Shown here one piece after another: positions 51,778 to 64,000 of a stretch of 64,000 nucleotides of DNA; the stretch's first letter is position 1, and every line of letters starts with the position of its first letter. The stretch is taken from assembly GCF_963576545.1 (NCBI RefSeq), contig NC_083651.1, positions 7,051,886-7,115,885 on the forward strand, in the 5' to 3' direction. Below the pieces are notes generated by a model, which worked only from the letters and a program-made list of their open reading frames with translations, was not told the DNA's origin and ran no database searches. The position numbers and the translations under genes are program-made. The DNA is from Limanda limanda. Taxonomy: Eukaryota; Chordata; Actinopteri; Pleuronectiformes; Pleuronectidae.

Positions 51778-52917
51778 GGCCGGTTTTTCAAAAGTTTTAA
51801 TCTGGATCAAACTGATCCAGATTAGGAAATCTCTTTTTCTGCTATCCAGGATCACGTAATCCATTTTATTTGTATGCTGGTTTTTCAAAGCAATGTGGGA
51901 TTGGATTACTCTGATCCGGATTCAAACTTTTCAGGATTACCAAATCTGGATTACCTGTGGTCTAAATGGGACTATCACAATGTAGCTATGTAAAGAACAA
52001 CAGGTAGAATAGTGTGGGGTCACTCCAATATGCTTTATTTGAACAGAAAATAGGACTGAACGGAACAGCAAACAAACAATATAAACATCCCCCTCCATTG
52101 TCCATTTCTTGGAAACAGGCAGTCCACTCATCTGAGACCTACAACAAATAAATAAATAAATACATACTTTACTCACAAATACATTATGGATGTTTCGAAC
52201 AGGTTTCAAACAAAGATTTATTGAATTGAACTGGATAAAAAAAGGCTTAAATGTCCAATACTTAACAAAATAAATTACTTCTTAGTTCTTGTTATGAGTA
52301 GTTCTTCTTATGAGTTCTCCTTCTTCTTCATCATCATCATCTGCTTCGTCGGGCAAGAATAAGCTGTTCCTCTGCTAGATGGATCTGTACTTCTGCCCTT
52401 TCGGTCTCTTTTTGCAGAAGTACCTTATAGGCGTCATCTTTCTTTGGGTGCTTTGAGCCTCCCTCTGGGGATCCTGTGGGAACTAGGCCTTCTGGCTCCA
52501 CCTGTGTTTGACCTTCTCCTTCGATTACAGATTACATAGCCTACCTACTTTATGTACTTCCTGTTGAACAATTCAAGTGAAATTGATTAATAAATATTAA
52601 TACTGTAAAATGCATGATATAAATGTTGTATTATTTAACTAACCAATTTTAGTTACCTAGTTTTATTACTGATATCCACCATGAATCCACCCTCCTGCTG
52701 GGATCAGTTTAATCCTGTTTTTTGGGATCACAATGATCCCAATCCTACCAAAAAGTTTTGAAAAACCCAAACTCAAGGTTTGATCCGGATCAACAACAAG
52801 ATTAGATTACGTGATCCAATCCAATTTCTGAATCCTTTTTTTCTTTTGAAAAACCCATTTTCAAGATTTGATCCAATCCGATAGCCGTAATCCGATCAGA
52901 TTACTTTTGAAAAACCG
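51778..52917. mobile_element. 1.1-kb inverted-end DNA transposon with ORF remnant
   Basis: The ends are GGCCGGTTTTTCAAAAGTTT and ACTTTTGAAAAACCGG, an inverted repeat of at least 15 bp. Subterminal GGATCA/GATCCAGATT palindromes lie in both arms. The direct repeat GCTCCTGG occurs at 51770-51777 and 52918-52925. The minus strand at 52500-52345 has a charged frame. The superfamily is uncertain: the coding remnant suggests PIF/Harbinger, but the 8-9 bp flanking repeat does not fit its 3-bp target duplication. Confidence 0.7.
52345..52530 (-). pseudogene. C-terminal remnant of a transposon accessory protein
   Basis: The minus-strand frame reads EGEGQTQVEPEG, GSPEGGSKHPKKDDAYKVLL, QKETERAEVQIHLAEEQL and ILARRSR before the stop. 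The helical KETERAEVQIHLAEEQL tail resembles the C-terminal helix of Myb/SANT-like proteins that accompany Harbinger transposons. No start or DNA-binding domain is left. The assignment is from motif style only. Confidence 0.4.
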
Positions 52918-52925
52918 GCTCCTGG

Positions 52926-54252
52926 TGGCCTCCGGTCTTATTCAGTGCTGCCGTGGCTGCAGAGCCTGTGGCACCTGATGGCTTCACATGGCAGTGGCAG
53001 GTGAATCGGTGAATGACTTCATCTACTGTTGAGGTTGGGATACATGTGATGGCCTTCAGAGTTGAGCTGGGTTGGGTTTGTGAAGAACTAACGGCTGTAA
53101 ATTTGAGTTTGAATCCAACTGGAGGCTTATCACCCACTCAACATGTTTTGCAAACTGAACTGATCATTAAACTGGTTTGACAGAGCAAAGATATCTCCTT
53201 CCTCTCTTGTGCCTGCAGCCTTGTGCTTTCTCTGATTCTCCCTCTTTCTCCCAGAACTTGTGACGGGGTGCTCCAAAGGAAGTAATAAAATTAAACACAA
53301 TAATGATGAAGCTCTCGATGGGGGCATTTATTATTGTTGTTTCACTGATAATGAAGCCAAGATAATGATGGTTGAGAAAACCACAACTTGGTGAAAACCC
53401 AACTGGCCCAGTGGAAAAAGCGGAGGAGCCTGGGAACCCAGAGTGGAAGCAGCAGGGAGCTCGGCACCAGGGCAGATGAGGACTCTCGGTTCAGAAGAGC
53501 TCTGGCAGAGACCTGAGAAAGATGCACTGGGACGCCTGGGGCAGAATTAAAAAAGGTTTTCTATCAGGACAGATAAACTTTTGTGTGAGCTTGTGCACAG
53601 AAACTGTCACACGAGGGCTCTAGATGGCACTGTCCTCCTTTCAAGCATGTTGGACATGTCAGTGTCCTCCAGTCTCCTCTCCTTCCCTTTCCCTGTCTTG
53701 TGTTTTTATTTCTCGTTATTCGTCATTTGGCCTTTGTCGTCCCATTTCTTTCCTTTCCTCCCGTCTCCCGGCCCCAGCCTCTCCTCAGTTGGGTTACAGA
53801 GGATTCAGCTGTGGACCTCAGCGTGTGTCCTCAAGAGCCTCATCCCTTCACATGTCATTAAAGCCACTCTCTCATTAGCAGAGCACACAGAGGAGCACAG
53901 AGCTTCTTCTGCAACGGCCCGTGAGTGAAGCCGAGGTTTGGACAGTTGGGTGAACCGCTATCTTCCTGTGGGGAGTTTCCACTGCCACAGGCTTCTCTTT
54001 CAAGTCAAACTTATTTTGTGTTGCAGTGCATTTAGAGAAAACAACCTCCTATGCTTGTTGTGGACAGATTTTTATGAAGATATTGCAAAGATAATTTTAT
54101 TTCAGAGTGAAATCTCCTGGTTTAAAGGCACTTTTCCTTTTTCAAAGCACATAACCGTCACTGTCCCGGCCCTCAACATGAGGATGTGATGTTTTATTGG
54201 TGAATGCTTTGCAGCTGGAGACTCCAGCATTAACATAATTCAAACACTGAAG
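52926..54252. other. Intergenic, no gene recognised
   Basis: Frames at 53581-53928 are rich in S, F, L and P, from pyrimidine-rich DNA. No supported exon. Confidence 0.45.
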
Positions 54253-54440
54253 CCATGTTGCACTATCCTTTTTTCGTTGTGTTACATCTATCGTCCTGGA
54301 TATGGGAGTTCAGCTCAACACACAATCATCCAAACCCCGTCCCATGAAACACACAACTGTGCGACACAAAGCAGTACACATCATATCACTATAATAATAA
54401 TAGCAACAACAACAATCTAGTTCATCCCATAAACATGGAA
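54253..54440 (+). repeat. Duplicated segment B (uninterrupted copy)
   Basis: The same sequence as 50792-50940 joined to 51704-51745, without the LINE. About 3.4 kb from copy A in direct orientation. Confidence 0.85.
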
Positions 54441-54999
54441 CTGTTTTCTCTGCTCGTGAGGAGAAAACGGTTTTGTTTCCTCCGAGGAGCACTGGAAGAA
54501 AAGCTGAATGGTGTTTCCTCATTCCTCAGTTTATTTGGACCACAAACTGCAATCAAAGGTCTGAGCAACAACCTCTGCTAATACCAGTGTTCCGCCTCGA
54601 CTGGGGACCAGCGTGCAAGAGGGACGTTAAACCAGCTCCTCTCCACCGCAGCTCTCAGACCAGGATGAGGCTTGTTTCCATGGATGTGGTGTTTTCGTGT
54701 AAACTCGTCTCGGTGTGTGTGTGTGTGCTTGTAAGTCTCTCACGAAGGTGTTAGTGGTGTTTGTTGGATGGATGTTAAAACCCCATGTCAGTAAAAGACA
54801 TGATGTGTTTGTTTAGATGAAAACTCACCTGTAAGTTGTTAGAGCTCCACCACAATCACTGGTGTCTCTTCATCCGACCGCCGGCTCTCCTGCACTTGTG
54901 CTGGCAAATAGCCTGTTTGGTAATTGCCACGCACTTTAATTTGAATGAGCTCATTCCTGAGGCTTTCAGGAACTACATCACTGTGTGTTTACCACTGCT

Positions 55000-55001
<2 letters not shown>

Positions 55002-55039
<38 letters not shown>

Positions 55040-55049
55040 ACACACACAT
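55002..55049. repeat. (CA)n microsatellite
   Basis: About 48 bp of CA with a CATA interruption at 55034. Confidence 0.9.
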
Positions 55050-56216
55050 TATTGTGCTTCTGACCCAGTGCAATCTTGGCTTGATCAGCCTCAAGCTTCA
55101 TTCTCTGGTATTGTTTGCCGCACAGCGAGGGTGAAATGAGTCCGAACCCGGAGCAGCTCAACGTGACTCAGTGAGATCACACGAGTGGTTGTCGTCCAGC
55201 GGTCCAAGAAAAGCAAAAACCTTTCCCTGCCTGAGCTCACGACATATCGACAGCACAGGAAAGCTTGGGTGTTGGCGAACGAGCACGTAAATATTGATCC
55301 CAGCACATGTGGATTACAAGTGCACGTCCGGAAGCACTTTTCCTCCATTGAGGCCGCTCTGCTCTATAAAATGAAGGGATTCTACCAGCTTTATTGATAT
55401 AATTAAGGAATGCATGGTTTTGGAGAATATTTGAAGAATCTTCGCCTTTTTAAAACGTGTGTTCTAATTAAAAGCCTCAGAGGGAAGTAATGAGTCTTAA
55501 TTTGACTGTTTTCCAAAGGAGCCGGTAGTCGTGAAATGTGGCAGCTGCAGGAAGGATGTGAAGTGATTGCTTCTGTAATTACTGTCACAGTCTGTAACTT
55601 TGACTCTTATACTTAATTAGTTCCCTCTCATTGGAGTGATGTTTCTGGGTTTTACGTGCGTAGCCGACTGAGCCTTTACTTGTATGGTTTTGCTTTTGAA
55701 GAACAATGAGCCCGAAAGCAGCTGTTCTCAGTGTGAAGTTTGAACACACAGAAAAATGACGTATTGCTTTATCCACTCGTTAGTGGTGATGATCGGAAAT
55801 GAGCAGTGGAGCTCTGTGTGGAGAGCAGACCCAGTAGGATCGAGGAGAGGAAGGACCGTGAGGAACAGCGGGTGACCAGGAATCAAACCCTGGAGACAAA
55901 CCTGCACCAGGAAGAGGTGTAAAAAGAGGAATCCAGCACCAAGACACTTTCCCTCGTGGAGAAATTCAAGTGAAAAGTGTCACTTCAGAGAAGACCTCAC
56001 AAATAATGACATCATGTCAAATACACAGCAAGACAACTACACTTAACAACAAAGAATCACATTTATTATTAATTTACAGACAAACCTATGTGTCTAGATG
56101 TCAAAACATGTCCACACAACAGCCTCATTCTCCTCCTAATTCACAAATACTTATATTTATACTTTTTAACATCTATTTTTACCTTCCTAAGTCTCACACT
56201 TAATTTATCAGTGACT

Positions 56217-56220
<4 letters not shown>

Positions 56221-56312
<92 letters not shown>
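56221..56312. repeat. (TG)n microsatellite
   Basis: An uninterrupted TG tract of about 90 bp. Confidence 0.95.
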
Positions 56313-56313
<1 letters not shown>

Positions 56314-58542
56314 AATGTCCATGGGACTGAAGATTCAATAAAAACTCTGACAATCCGAAAGCCAAAAGAAGACATAACAGATTAAATAGGCACAAAGCAA
56401 TCCGTCACCATATAAGCAGATCTACATTCAGACCGAGGACGTGCTTTGTTGTGTGTCCAATTACAATGTTTTACTTGTTTAAACATGACATGTGCATCAC
56501 AATAATATGCTGTATAGAACATTAAACATCCAGTCACTGTTTCTCTGCTACATATCAAAGCTGAAAGTTTAGGGTCAGAACCGTTGTTTAGTTTGTGCTC
56601 TGTGTATCTGAGATGAGGAGCTTGGGGATCATTTAATGGCAGCATGACAATGTCCATTAGGCCAAACTACCCATGTTTAATTGCTTCCGCAGAGCCCGAG
56701 TGCTCATGGGAAGGTTTCCCCCCACTGAGGAGGAGTGAGAGGGGGGGGGGTGTTGGATGGGGAACAAAGCTGTCGAGCTGTCGTGGACGGGGACTGTGGG
56801 TTGGAAGTAGGGGTGGGTGGGTTGCTCCCCCTCGTTCTCCTCATCTTCCTTCTCTTCCTCCCCCCCCTCTTCACGAAATGAACCAGCAACTATTGGGCAA
56901 CCTCCCAAACCGCCGTCTGACAACAACACGGGTGAGAAGAAACCCCCGAGTTCAACAGCAGAGAGGAGGAGAGTCGCTCGATAGCCACCACTGTGGGAAT
57001 GTTGGGAGCTGTGCTTTCCTGAGGCCTTGGGAATCCCACAGCGGAGCTGGAACCTGCGGGCATGGAAACCGGGGCCGGCCTCCCACGAGAGAGGAGACGT
57101 CAGATGGAGAACAACATAATTTGATCACTTGGAGTGCGGGAGCTGGCAGTGACGCACTTTCTCTACTGTGCACAGTGGCGGGGGGGGCGGGAGGGGGGGG
57201 ACAGAACCAAACATTGAACTGATTCAAAACTACAGAACAAAGGATTTGTTTTTGCGTGTGCGGTGCAGAGGTGCTCTCCTTCAGATTAGCTGCAGAAGAC
57301 AGATTCACCAGATTCAAGGTGTGCCGATGGACCTGGGACCTGATCCTGATTCACACAGGTTCTAATGTTCTGTGATTAATCCAATTAACACAAATCTCTG
57401 GGCAAACGTAACTCATGAGCAATGTGTTGTATTTTATGTGCACTATACTGACTCAAGTCCCTTTTCCACTAGTCAAAAAAGCCACTATCATCCACTAACA
57501 TCTGGCTTTTGTCTGCAATGGGAACGGATCCAATCAGTATTTGATCCTGGGTCAAATGACTCTGCAGTCGACTCAAGTCGTTATCAGCTCTGCCTCTGAT
57601 TGGCCGTGATGGAAACATGGCACCAGGGTAAACATGATCATTTCTTCATCTTTGTTTTGGTTGTGCAGACGCTGGTGCTGCAGCTTTTCTGGTGCGACTT
57701 ATGATGTGCATCGAACGATAAGACAGCGAGTTGAGGGATCCTCCCAATTCCCTAAACTCCTCTCCTGGTTTATAGCAAGGAATCAATCACCTTTTTTTCG
57801 TGAGTTTACCCAAAACCTGCTTATATTAGCTAATTATGCTTTTAAAGAGATATAATATTACAAAATGCTTTACTCTGGTGGCCTGAGATCATATTCCTAC
57901 TTTTATTCTCTATTGTCTCAGGGCCATGTGCACCCGTCCCTGTCTCATTCACCCTCTTTGCCCATTGAAATACTGTCACTGGTGATTTTCACATCTATAA
58001 ATGATTGGACCTTATGTTAATATTACAGAGATAAAGCTGAGGAAACATCATTATGGTATTTGGAAAATAATGACTGCCCATCAAAATATGCTTTAATTTT
58101 AATACATTTTAAAAGCAACCAATAACTAAATAATGATCCAATAAATGGGCTCATAAAACTGCATTTGAAGGGAAAAGAGAGTTTTCAATCTCAAAATCGT
58201 GTCTACAAATCAACTAGTTAAAACCAAACATTGGAAGCCATTTGAAAAATGTACAAATGGTGACGTAATGCTTGGACACAAGCCTGTGTGTGTGTGCATG
58301 TGTGTCTCAGTGCACAGGTTCAGCTGTGAGGCCTCAGTGCAACACCACATCAAATCAAGCATTTCCTCCAAGGACGCTCAGATCCCAGATCTGCTGAAAA
58401 GAGCAGGAAGAGTTAAAAAGACATTTAGGGAAAAAAGTTCAAAGTAAGAAATAAAAACACAAAGTCTGGATTTACTTAAATATGTGAAATATTCTTTATG
58501 TGGTAAGAGACGTCTTATCTGGTGTGAGTGAGTGTGTACGTT

Positions 58543-58545
<3 letters not shown>

Positions 58546-58603
<58 letters not shown>
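58546..58603. repeat. (TG)n microsatellite
   Basis: A TG tract of about 58 bp. Confidence 0.95.
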
Positions 58604-58606
<3 letters not shown>

Positions 58607-59098
58607 GTAATGTCCAAAACTATGAAACAGCATTTTAAAAATCCACAGACTCACACACATTCAGTAACTTTAGATTCTCTGCAAACTTTCCTCAAATTTT
58701 CATTGCATTTCCTCCAAATGTGCCTTATGGGATTCATTATTGCATGAGGTTAAAAAAACAACTTGCATTAAACTCATTGACGCTGCTACTTATTGAACAG
58801 AATCAGTTTGTTTTCTATTTTAACTCTGCACACACACACACACAGACAGGGCTGTACGACCCACACCCGTCATCGCAGATCCCAGTAACAAGGTCTTGAT
58901 CCATTCTGGCCGTATTTAGCTCTTGATATAGATACACAATGATTTAATGTGCACTGGGAATAAAGAGTGTAGGGATGAGTGCAGCATTGCGTGACCGTGA
59001 AGCCAACATCCTGTCCTCAGTAAATTCCATGGAGGAGCGTGCGGCTCTTTTGGTTTCCGATGCTTTTTCTAGAGTCCCAGCAGCGAGTGATGAGTGTT

Positions 59099-59229
<131 letters not shown>

Positions 59230-61207
59230 TTAGAGTGCAGACAAGAGCCAGTTGATTTATGTTTTTTAGAGGTTCTCTTTTGTACTGTGACATTCCGCTG
59301 AGACTAAAAGTAAGAAGCTCTTTGAGAGTTTGGCATTAAGGTGAAGGCAGGGCCGGTGTTTTCACTGATACACAGGGACTGATGGAATCAATCCCAGCTG
59401 CTGTTAAACCAGGGTTTGTCTGTTACTCAGCTCAGATGTTTCTATAAAGGACGTGTGGAAGCATTGTGTCACATCACATGCATCTGAATTAGACTCAAAA
59501 ACATCTTCTAAAAGCAAATTTCAACCGAAACACTTTCACTTCAACTCCAAAGCTGCTAGAAATCATTTGTGTAGATATCAATTCTCTAGACCACTGCTCA
59601 TTAATGTATAGTGTAATTTGTGGTATTGATCAACTAGTGTGTATCAGATTAAATTAGTTATTTTGAAAAAACATGTCGGCTACATGTGTAAATTAATTCC
59701 TTTATGATGTTGGGATTTTTCAGTCTTGCAATGTTAAAGAACACATCAACATTTTCTCCAGCGATAACATATGTGATGATATGATAAATGATGAGACACT
59801 AAAAGTTTTGAATCCTCAGTTCCTCTAAAGAAAGATTGACACAATAGATCTGACTCTCTCTCTCTGATTAGTGGCTCCGACCAGCAGAGCTGCTCCTGCT
59901 CTGCTCCTCTCTGCAGTTATCTGTGTCCTCTCCTGTGGTCTGAGAGCCAGGCGCCCATTAGCAAAAGCCGTCTCTTTAATCAATCCACCGGAGGAGGAAC
60001 CGAAGGACGCTCTGCTGACCGCGGGACGCCTGCCCTCTTATTTTCTCACCCACTGGCACGCCCGCTCTGTGGAGGAGTCGTGAGGTCGGTGAAAGCCTCA
60101 GAGGCAGTGACAGGTGGACAGGTGCTACTTCAAGAGCACAAGTGGCAGCTGGGGGACATGTGGCGGCTGCGGCAGCTAAAAATATGAAGGGAACCATCTC
60201 CAGCGCAAACAGAAAAAAGTCGGTGGATGAAAATATAGATGTATGTGCTGCGGTCATGTGAGTAAGCAACACTTGCGTTTGTGATCTTTACATTTCAATG
60301 TTTTTGCATTAACTTGTACCCTGTGCTTTTTTTGGGGTGGACATCTGGTGTCAGCCCTCCTGGGAAATTCCTGGTTGTGGATCAGTCTCTCGTGCAACAT
60401 TAAATAGCTTTTCAGGCATATTACACAACAACAAGATGACAAAAAGCCAAAGAGGAAAAGTTAAAAATAAAATAATAAACTAAAGCCTGTGTGTATAATG
60501 AAAACAGCAGAATGCATGAGAGGAATGGCTCAAATTAAAGTTCTTATGCAGCCAATGGACCTAAAAAGGAACATAACACATTACGTAATGGTTCAGAAGT
60601 CCCAACAGGCCAAACACTAAGGAACTGTCTCAGTCACAATTAAATAACTCAGCTTTATTCACTGGGCTTCTTCTTTCTCAACTGTCTTCCTCATAGACAC
60701 TCGCCTCAGTGCCAGGGGTTACAATATCCACAGCAAATGTTTAGATGAGTGAAAAGTGAACAAAGATGAAGAGCTGCGCAAACTCTGCTGTGTCACTGTC
60801 ACTATCTGAGTCCCGATGCACCCTTAGTCTACATGATGTTTTCTTCTCTGGCTAGAAGAAAACATCATGTAGAAAATAATCCAGAAAATACCAGTTAAAT
60901 GACTTGCCATTTAAAATGTCTTATTTCATATCTGTATTTGTTATCTTTGCCTATTAAATATGGACTTAATAGTGGGGGGAAAATGTGTCTGACATTGACA
61001 AAACAAACTTCAAATGTCATGTTTACTTTGATGAATGATCAAGCCTGCGTCTGTCGGCAGAGGGAGGAAGGAAACAGTCCATATAAACATTTCAGATTCA
61101 GATCCTGTTTTTATTTGTCACAGCTCACGTCCACATTCTGTGGCAACAGCCTCCAAATGTGTGGGATGAAACGCTCCGATGTGTTTGCACCGGGAAGCTG
61201 CAGAGAG

Positions 61208-61209
<2 letters not shown>

Positions 61210-61252
<43 letters not shown>
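61210..61252. repeat. (TG)n microsatellite
   Basis: A TG tract of about 42 bp, followed by 200 bp of TG-rich imperfect sequence to about 61448. Confidence 0.9.
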
Positions 61253-61254
<2 letters not shown>

Positions 61255-63249
61255 AGTCTGTGTGTACGTCTATGCACATTGTTTGTAGGAGCTTGACTAT
61301 GTGATTTGTTTGTGCATGTGTGTGTATTTGTGTGTGTGCAACGTGGCTCTTTTTGTTCCTGCTGTGTTTGATGGACAGTAGTGTGTATGTGTACTGTATA
61401 TGTGAGTGCGAGTGTGTACTTGTGTGTGTGTGTGCGTGTGTGTGTGTTTACTCCGTCAAATGTGTCCCACATGTGGATGCAGGTCGAAGCCCATACACAC
61501 TTCCTCTTCTCCACTGATCTCCCCACCACACTCCAGGGAAACGCTGTTTGCCCCAGTGCTAGTGTTTGGCATTTTAAAATGAGTGCTGTTCCAGATGGAT
61601 GATATTTTTCACACAGATATAATCACACAAAGTTATTATTTATGCACAGCACCGAGGACGGATGAAAACCCTGCGTGAGTTTCTGCTCGTACTAATGAGT
61701 TGCAGTGGATTCTCATTAACTTTTTTATTTCAAAAGTTAGTCACACTTCTGCACATCTGCACTGGTATTACAGTAATTTGCACAAGTCTATAAAATGGAT
61801 GTAATTTTGTAGGGCCCTGTAATCCTGACTGGAGATGTTTGACAGCGAATATGAATTGTAATATGAATGTTATAATAACTATCTCACTCTTTGTGAGTAA
61901 TATTAAGTAATACATTAGTAATGCACAATAAATATATGCAATAAAAAATTGTGAATAGACAAAACATAATTGTGACAAAATAGATAAAACTTAAATGGAT
62001 AAAATATCACATGCATTAGAGATCATTTATTTTATGATTTGGAACAAATTCAAAACATTCAAACTCACTCCAAAATACAAAACACATCCACATGTAGTAA
62101 ATACATTATAGTAAAGTCCTCACAAATAAAACGAAAAGACAAACAAAAACAAAATGTTCTTCCTCACAACACCAGAGAGGAAGATTGCTTTTTTTGAGGG
62201 AGAAAAAAACAAAAAAGGTCTACACCGCATAACATGGCAAAACAGCCATAATCACTCACCAAGGCTGTAAAACCTCATCTAGCTGCGGCCTCGTCTTTCA
62301 TATTTACTGCCCTGTCTCCGTGGATTCCAGTCGGCTTCACCAGAGAAGGAATCCAGCAACCACCTCAATGCAGCACACATTGTTTGGGGTCTCAGTCGAC
62401 AACACGCTGATCTTAGTGTCCGCAGGGCCCCTCTGTACGGAGAGAGCTTCTCAGAGTCACGGCCTCTCACATGTAGGAAGTGATTAAGACTCTGAGTTAT
62501 TCTGTGTTTATACAGTTTATCACAGGGATGCTTGTCACTCGAATCCTTTCCTGCGTTTGCACCAACAACAACAATAAACGTCAAACTAACTTTATGCATA
62601 TCACACCTTTCAAAACACAAGGTTCTATGGATCTGGAAAAGGAAAAATCATATCGCATCACTACAAGTTGATGACTCATGTCTCATCTTTTAAACCAGTG
62701 CAGACACAAGCCCAATTTAAACCAGTGAACCAAGGCACTGAAGGGTCCAGTGCTTCTGTGTCGTATAGTATCAGTCACATGAAAGGCTCAGAAAGCAGCA
62801 GGTGAGTTATATATATATCCATTTATTTATATATATCCCTAATCCTTCTCCTCAGACTTTCCTCCCCGTGTCCATAAAGAACATCTAATTCAACATCTGT
62901 GAGAGCTATGTTCAAAGAGACACACACCAACTACATAGATGGTCTTGCGGAGACACATTAAAAATGTAATAGCCCCTCGGGAGAAGAAAAGCAGTGCCCC
63001 AATACACACAGGAAGAATAAAAAAAAGTCCTTTCCTGGCTTCCATGCACATGAGAATAAATATACACGATATATACATGCATGATGTGACCCTGCATGCC
63101 AGGACCTACATACAACATGGATACACACATACACACACACACACACACAGGACCCTCAAGTGGCTGCACTTTGAAAATAAGTCAGGAGCATGTACACGCA
63201 TAAAAATGTCAACAAGGAAAGTTTAACGCTCAAACAGGAGAAGGAACAG

Positions 63250-63251
<2 letters not shown>

Positions 63252-63313
<62 letters not shown>
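63252..63313. repeat. (CA)n microsatellite
   Basis: A pure CA tract of about 62 bp. Confidence 0.95.
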
Positions 63314-63315
<2 letters not shown>

Positions 63316-63774
63316 AAAGGCTAATCCAATGAAATACTGGAGGAAGTGAACACAAAAGACAATAGCATGATCCCCAGTTCACTGACAGACATCTTTGATC
63401 AGAACTATTCTGTTACTGCAGTCAATCAAAAAACATTATTTTCTTTTGCTTATCTATTGGGGTAGATGATAAATTCATCAATCATAACATCAGTTCCACC
63501 ATTTGTATTTTTAAAAAATGTGTTACGTTGCAAAGGTTTTTAATCAAATAAAGACACATTCCACAAATATATGACACGAGTACTTCAGCATATGTTCTTC
63601 ATGTATTCTGAAGTAAAATACTTTGAGTTTAGTGCAGTAAAAAAGTTGGGAAGACAAAGAGAACCAAAAAAAGAGAGAAGGTAGAAAAGGATTTTTGACT
63701 GTTGCCCTTTTTATCTCTATAGGTTTCCTCCTGACCTCTTCCAGGGATCGACCTGAGCATCATTCCTCCTCTTC

Positions 63775-63897
63775 CTCTCCTCTCCTCTCCTCTCCTCTCC
63801 TCTCCTCTCCTCTCCTCTCCTCTCCTCTCCTCTCCTCTCATCTCCTCTCCTCTCCTCTCCTCTCCTCTCCTCTCCTCTCCTCTCCTCTCCTCTCCTC
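63775..63897. repeat. (TCTCC)n minisatellite
   Basis: About 24 tandem TCTCC pentamers with one A interruption at 63840. One strand is all pyrimidine. Confidence 0.97.
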
Positions 63898-64000
63898 CGG
63901 CCTAATTCAAAGCATCTTGTGGGGCGACTGCATCGGAGAGAGAAGGATGTGGCTGAGGCAAATAAAAGAATCCTAACAACAGGATCAAAGCCGTCCTGCA

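Noticed and set aside
56644..57222. 192-codon frame in GC-rich DNA
   Set aside because: Interrupted by G-homopolymer tracts, low-complexity G/R/S content and no recognisable family; the minus strand is E/G-rich in the same way.
59871..60083. Signal-peptide-like frame (APALLLSAVICVLSCGLRA)
   Set aside because: It starts at GTG, not ATG, has no splice acceptor joining it to an upstream exon, and is only 70 codons.
62279..62620. Minus-strand frame of 113 codons rich in arginine near the end
   Set aside because: No splice support or domain; isolated in a gene-poor, repeat-rich region.

Overview
This is eukaryotic nuclear DNA from a ray-finned fish, probably a percomorph-type teleost. Intron-split vertebrate genes with consensus GT/AG junctions are embedded in sequence very rich in (CA/TG)n, (CT)n and (CTAT)n microsatellites and in DNA transposons of a teleost flavour. 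No prokaryotic signals (operons, Shine-Dalgarno sites, CRISPR) are present. All gene models below were assembled by eye from splice sites and reading phase.

Layout: (1) About 1-3,640 holds the last coding exon and long 3' UTR of a plus-strand gene I cannot name. (2) About 12.4-17.1 kb is a complete minus-strand anterior-gradient gene (agr2-like, ER thioredoxin-fold protein, 7 coding exons plus a probable 5' UTR exon). (3) 19.0-36.35 kb is a complete plus-strand traf3ip1 (IFT54/MIP-T3, ciliary IFT-B subunit): 17 coding exons, 641 codons, three of them microexons. (4) 40.6-49.15 kb is a complete plus-strand asb1 (ankyrin repeat and SOCS box protein 1): 5 coding exons, 353 codons. (5) 49.2-64 kb has no gene that I can support; it holds repeats, a duplicated 0.15 kb segment and microsatellites.

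The traf3ip1-asb1 order matches the TRAF3IP1-ASB1 neighbourhood at human 2q37. agr2 and traf3ip1 lie head to head, separated by about 1.9 kb that is mostly simple repeat. The three named genes act in different systems (ER protein folding, ciliary transport, ubiquitin ligase substrate selection), so the grouping looks like conserved synteny rather than a functional cluster.

The mobile DNA is the richest part. There are two copies of one hAT element with CAGTGGTG termini and exact 8-bp target duplications. There is a pair of 253-bp MITEs with exact 8-bp target duplications. An 863-bp hAT-like element still carries a BED zinc-finger exon. A 1.1-kb element has long inverted ends and a Myb-accessory-like ORF remnant. 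There is also a tRNA-type SINE and two copies of a LINE 3' end. The most unusual structure is in asb1 intron 2: a 3.6-kb array of nine units, each beginning at the same point behind an (ATT)n tract but cut off at different 3' points, all nested inside the second hAT copy.

No clearly new protein system was found. The strongest leads are this (ATT)n-seeded array, an RFX X-box candidate in the traf3ip1 promoter, and a traf3ip1 last-exon acceptor whose pyrimidine tract is replaced by about 165 bp of (TG)n.
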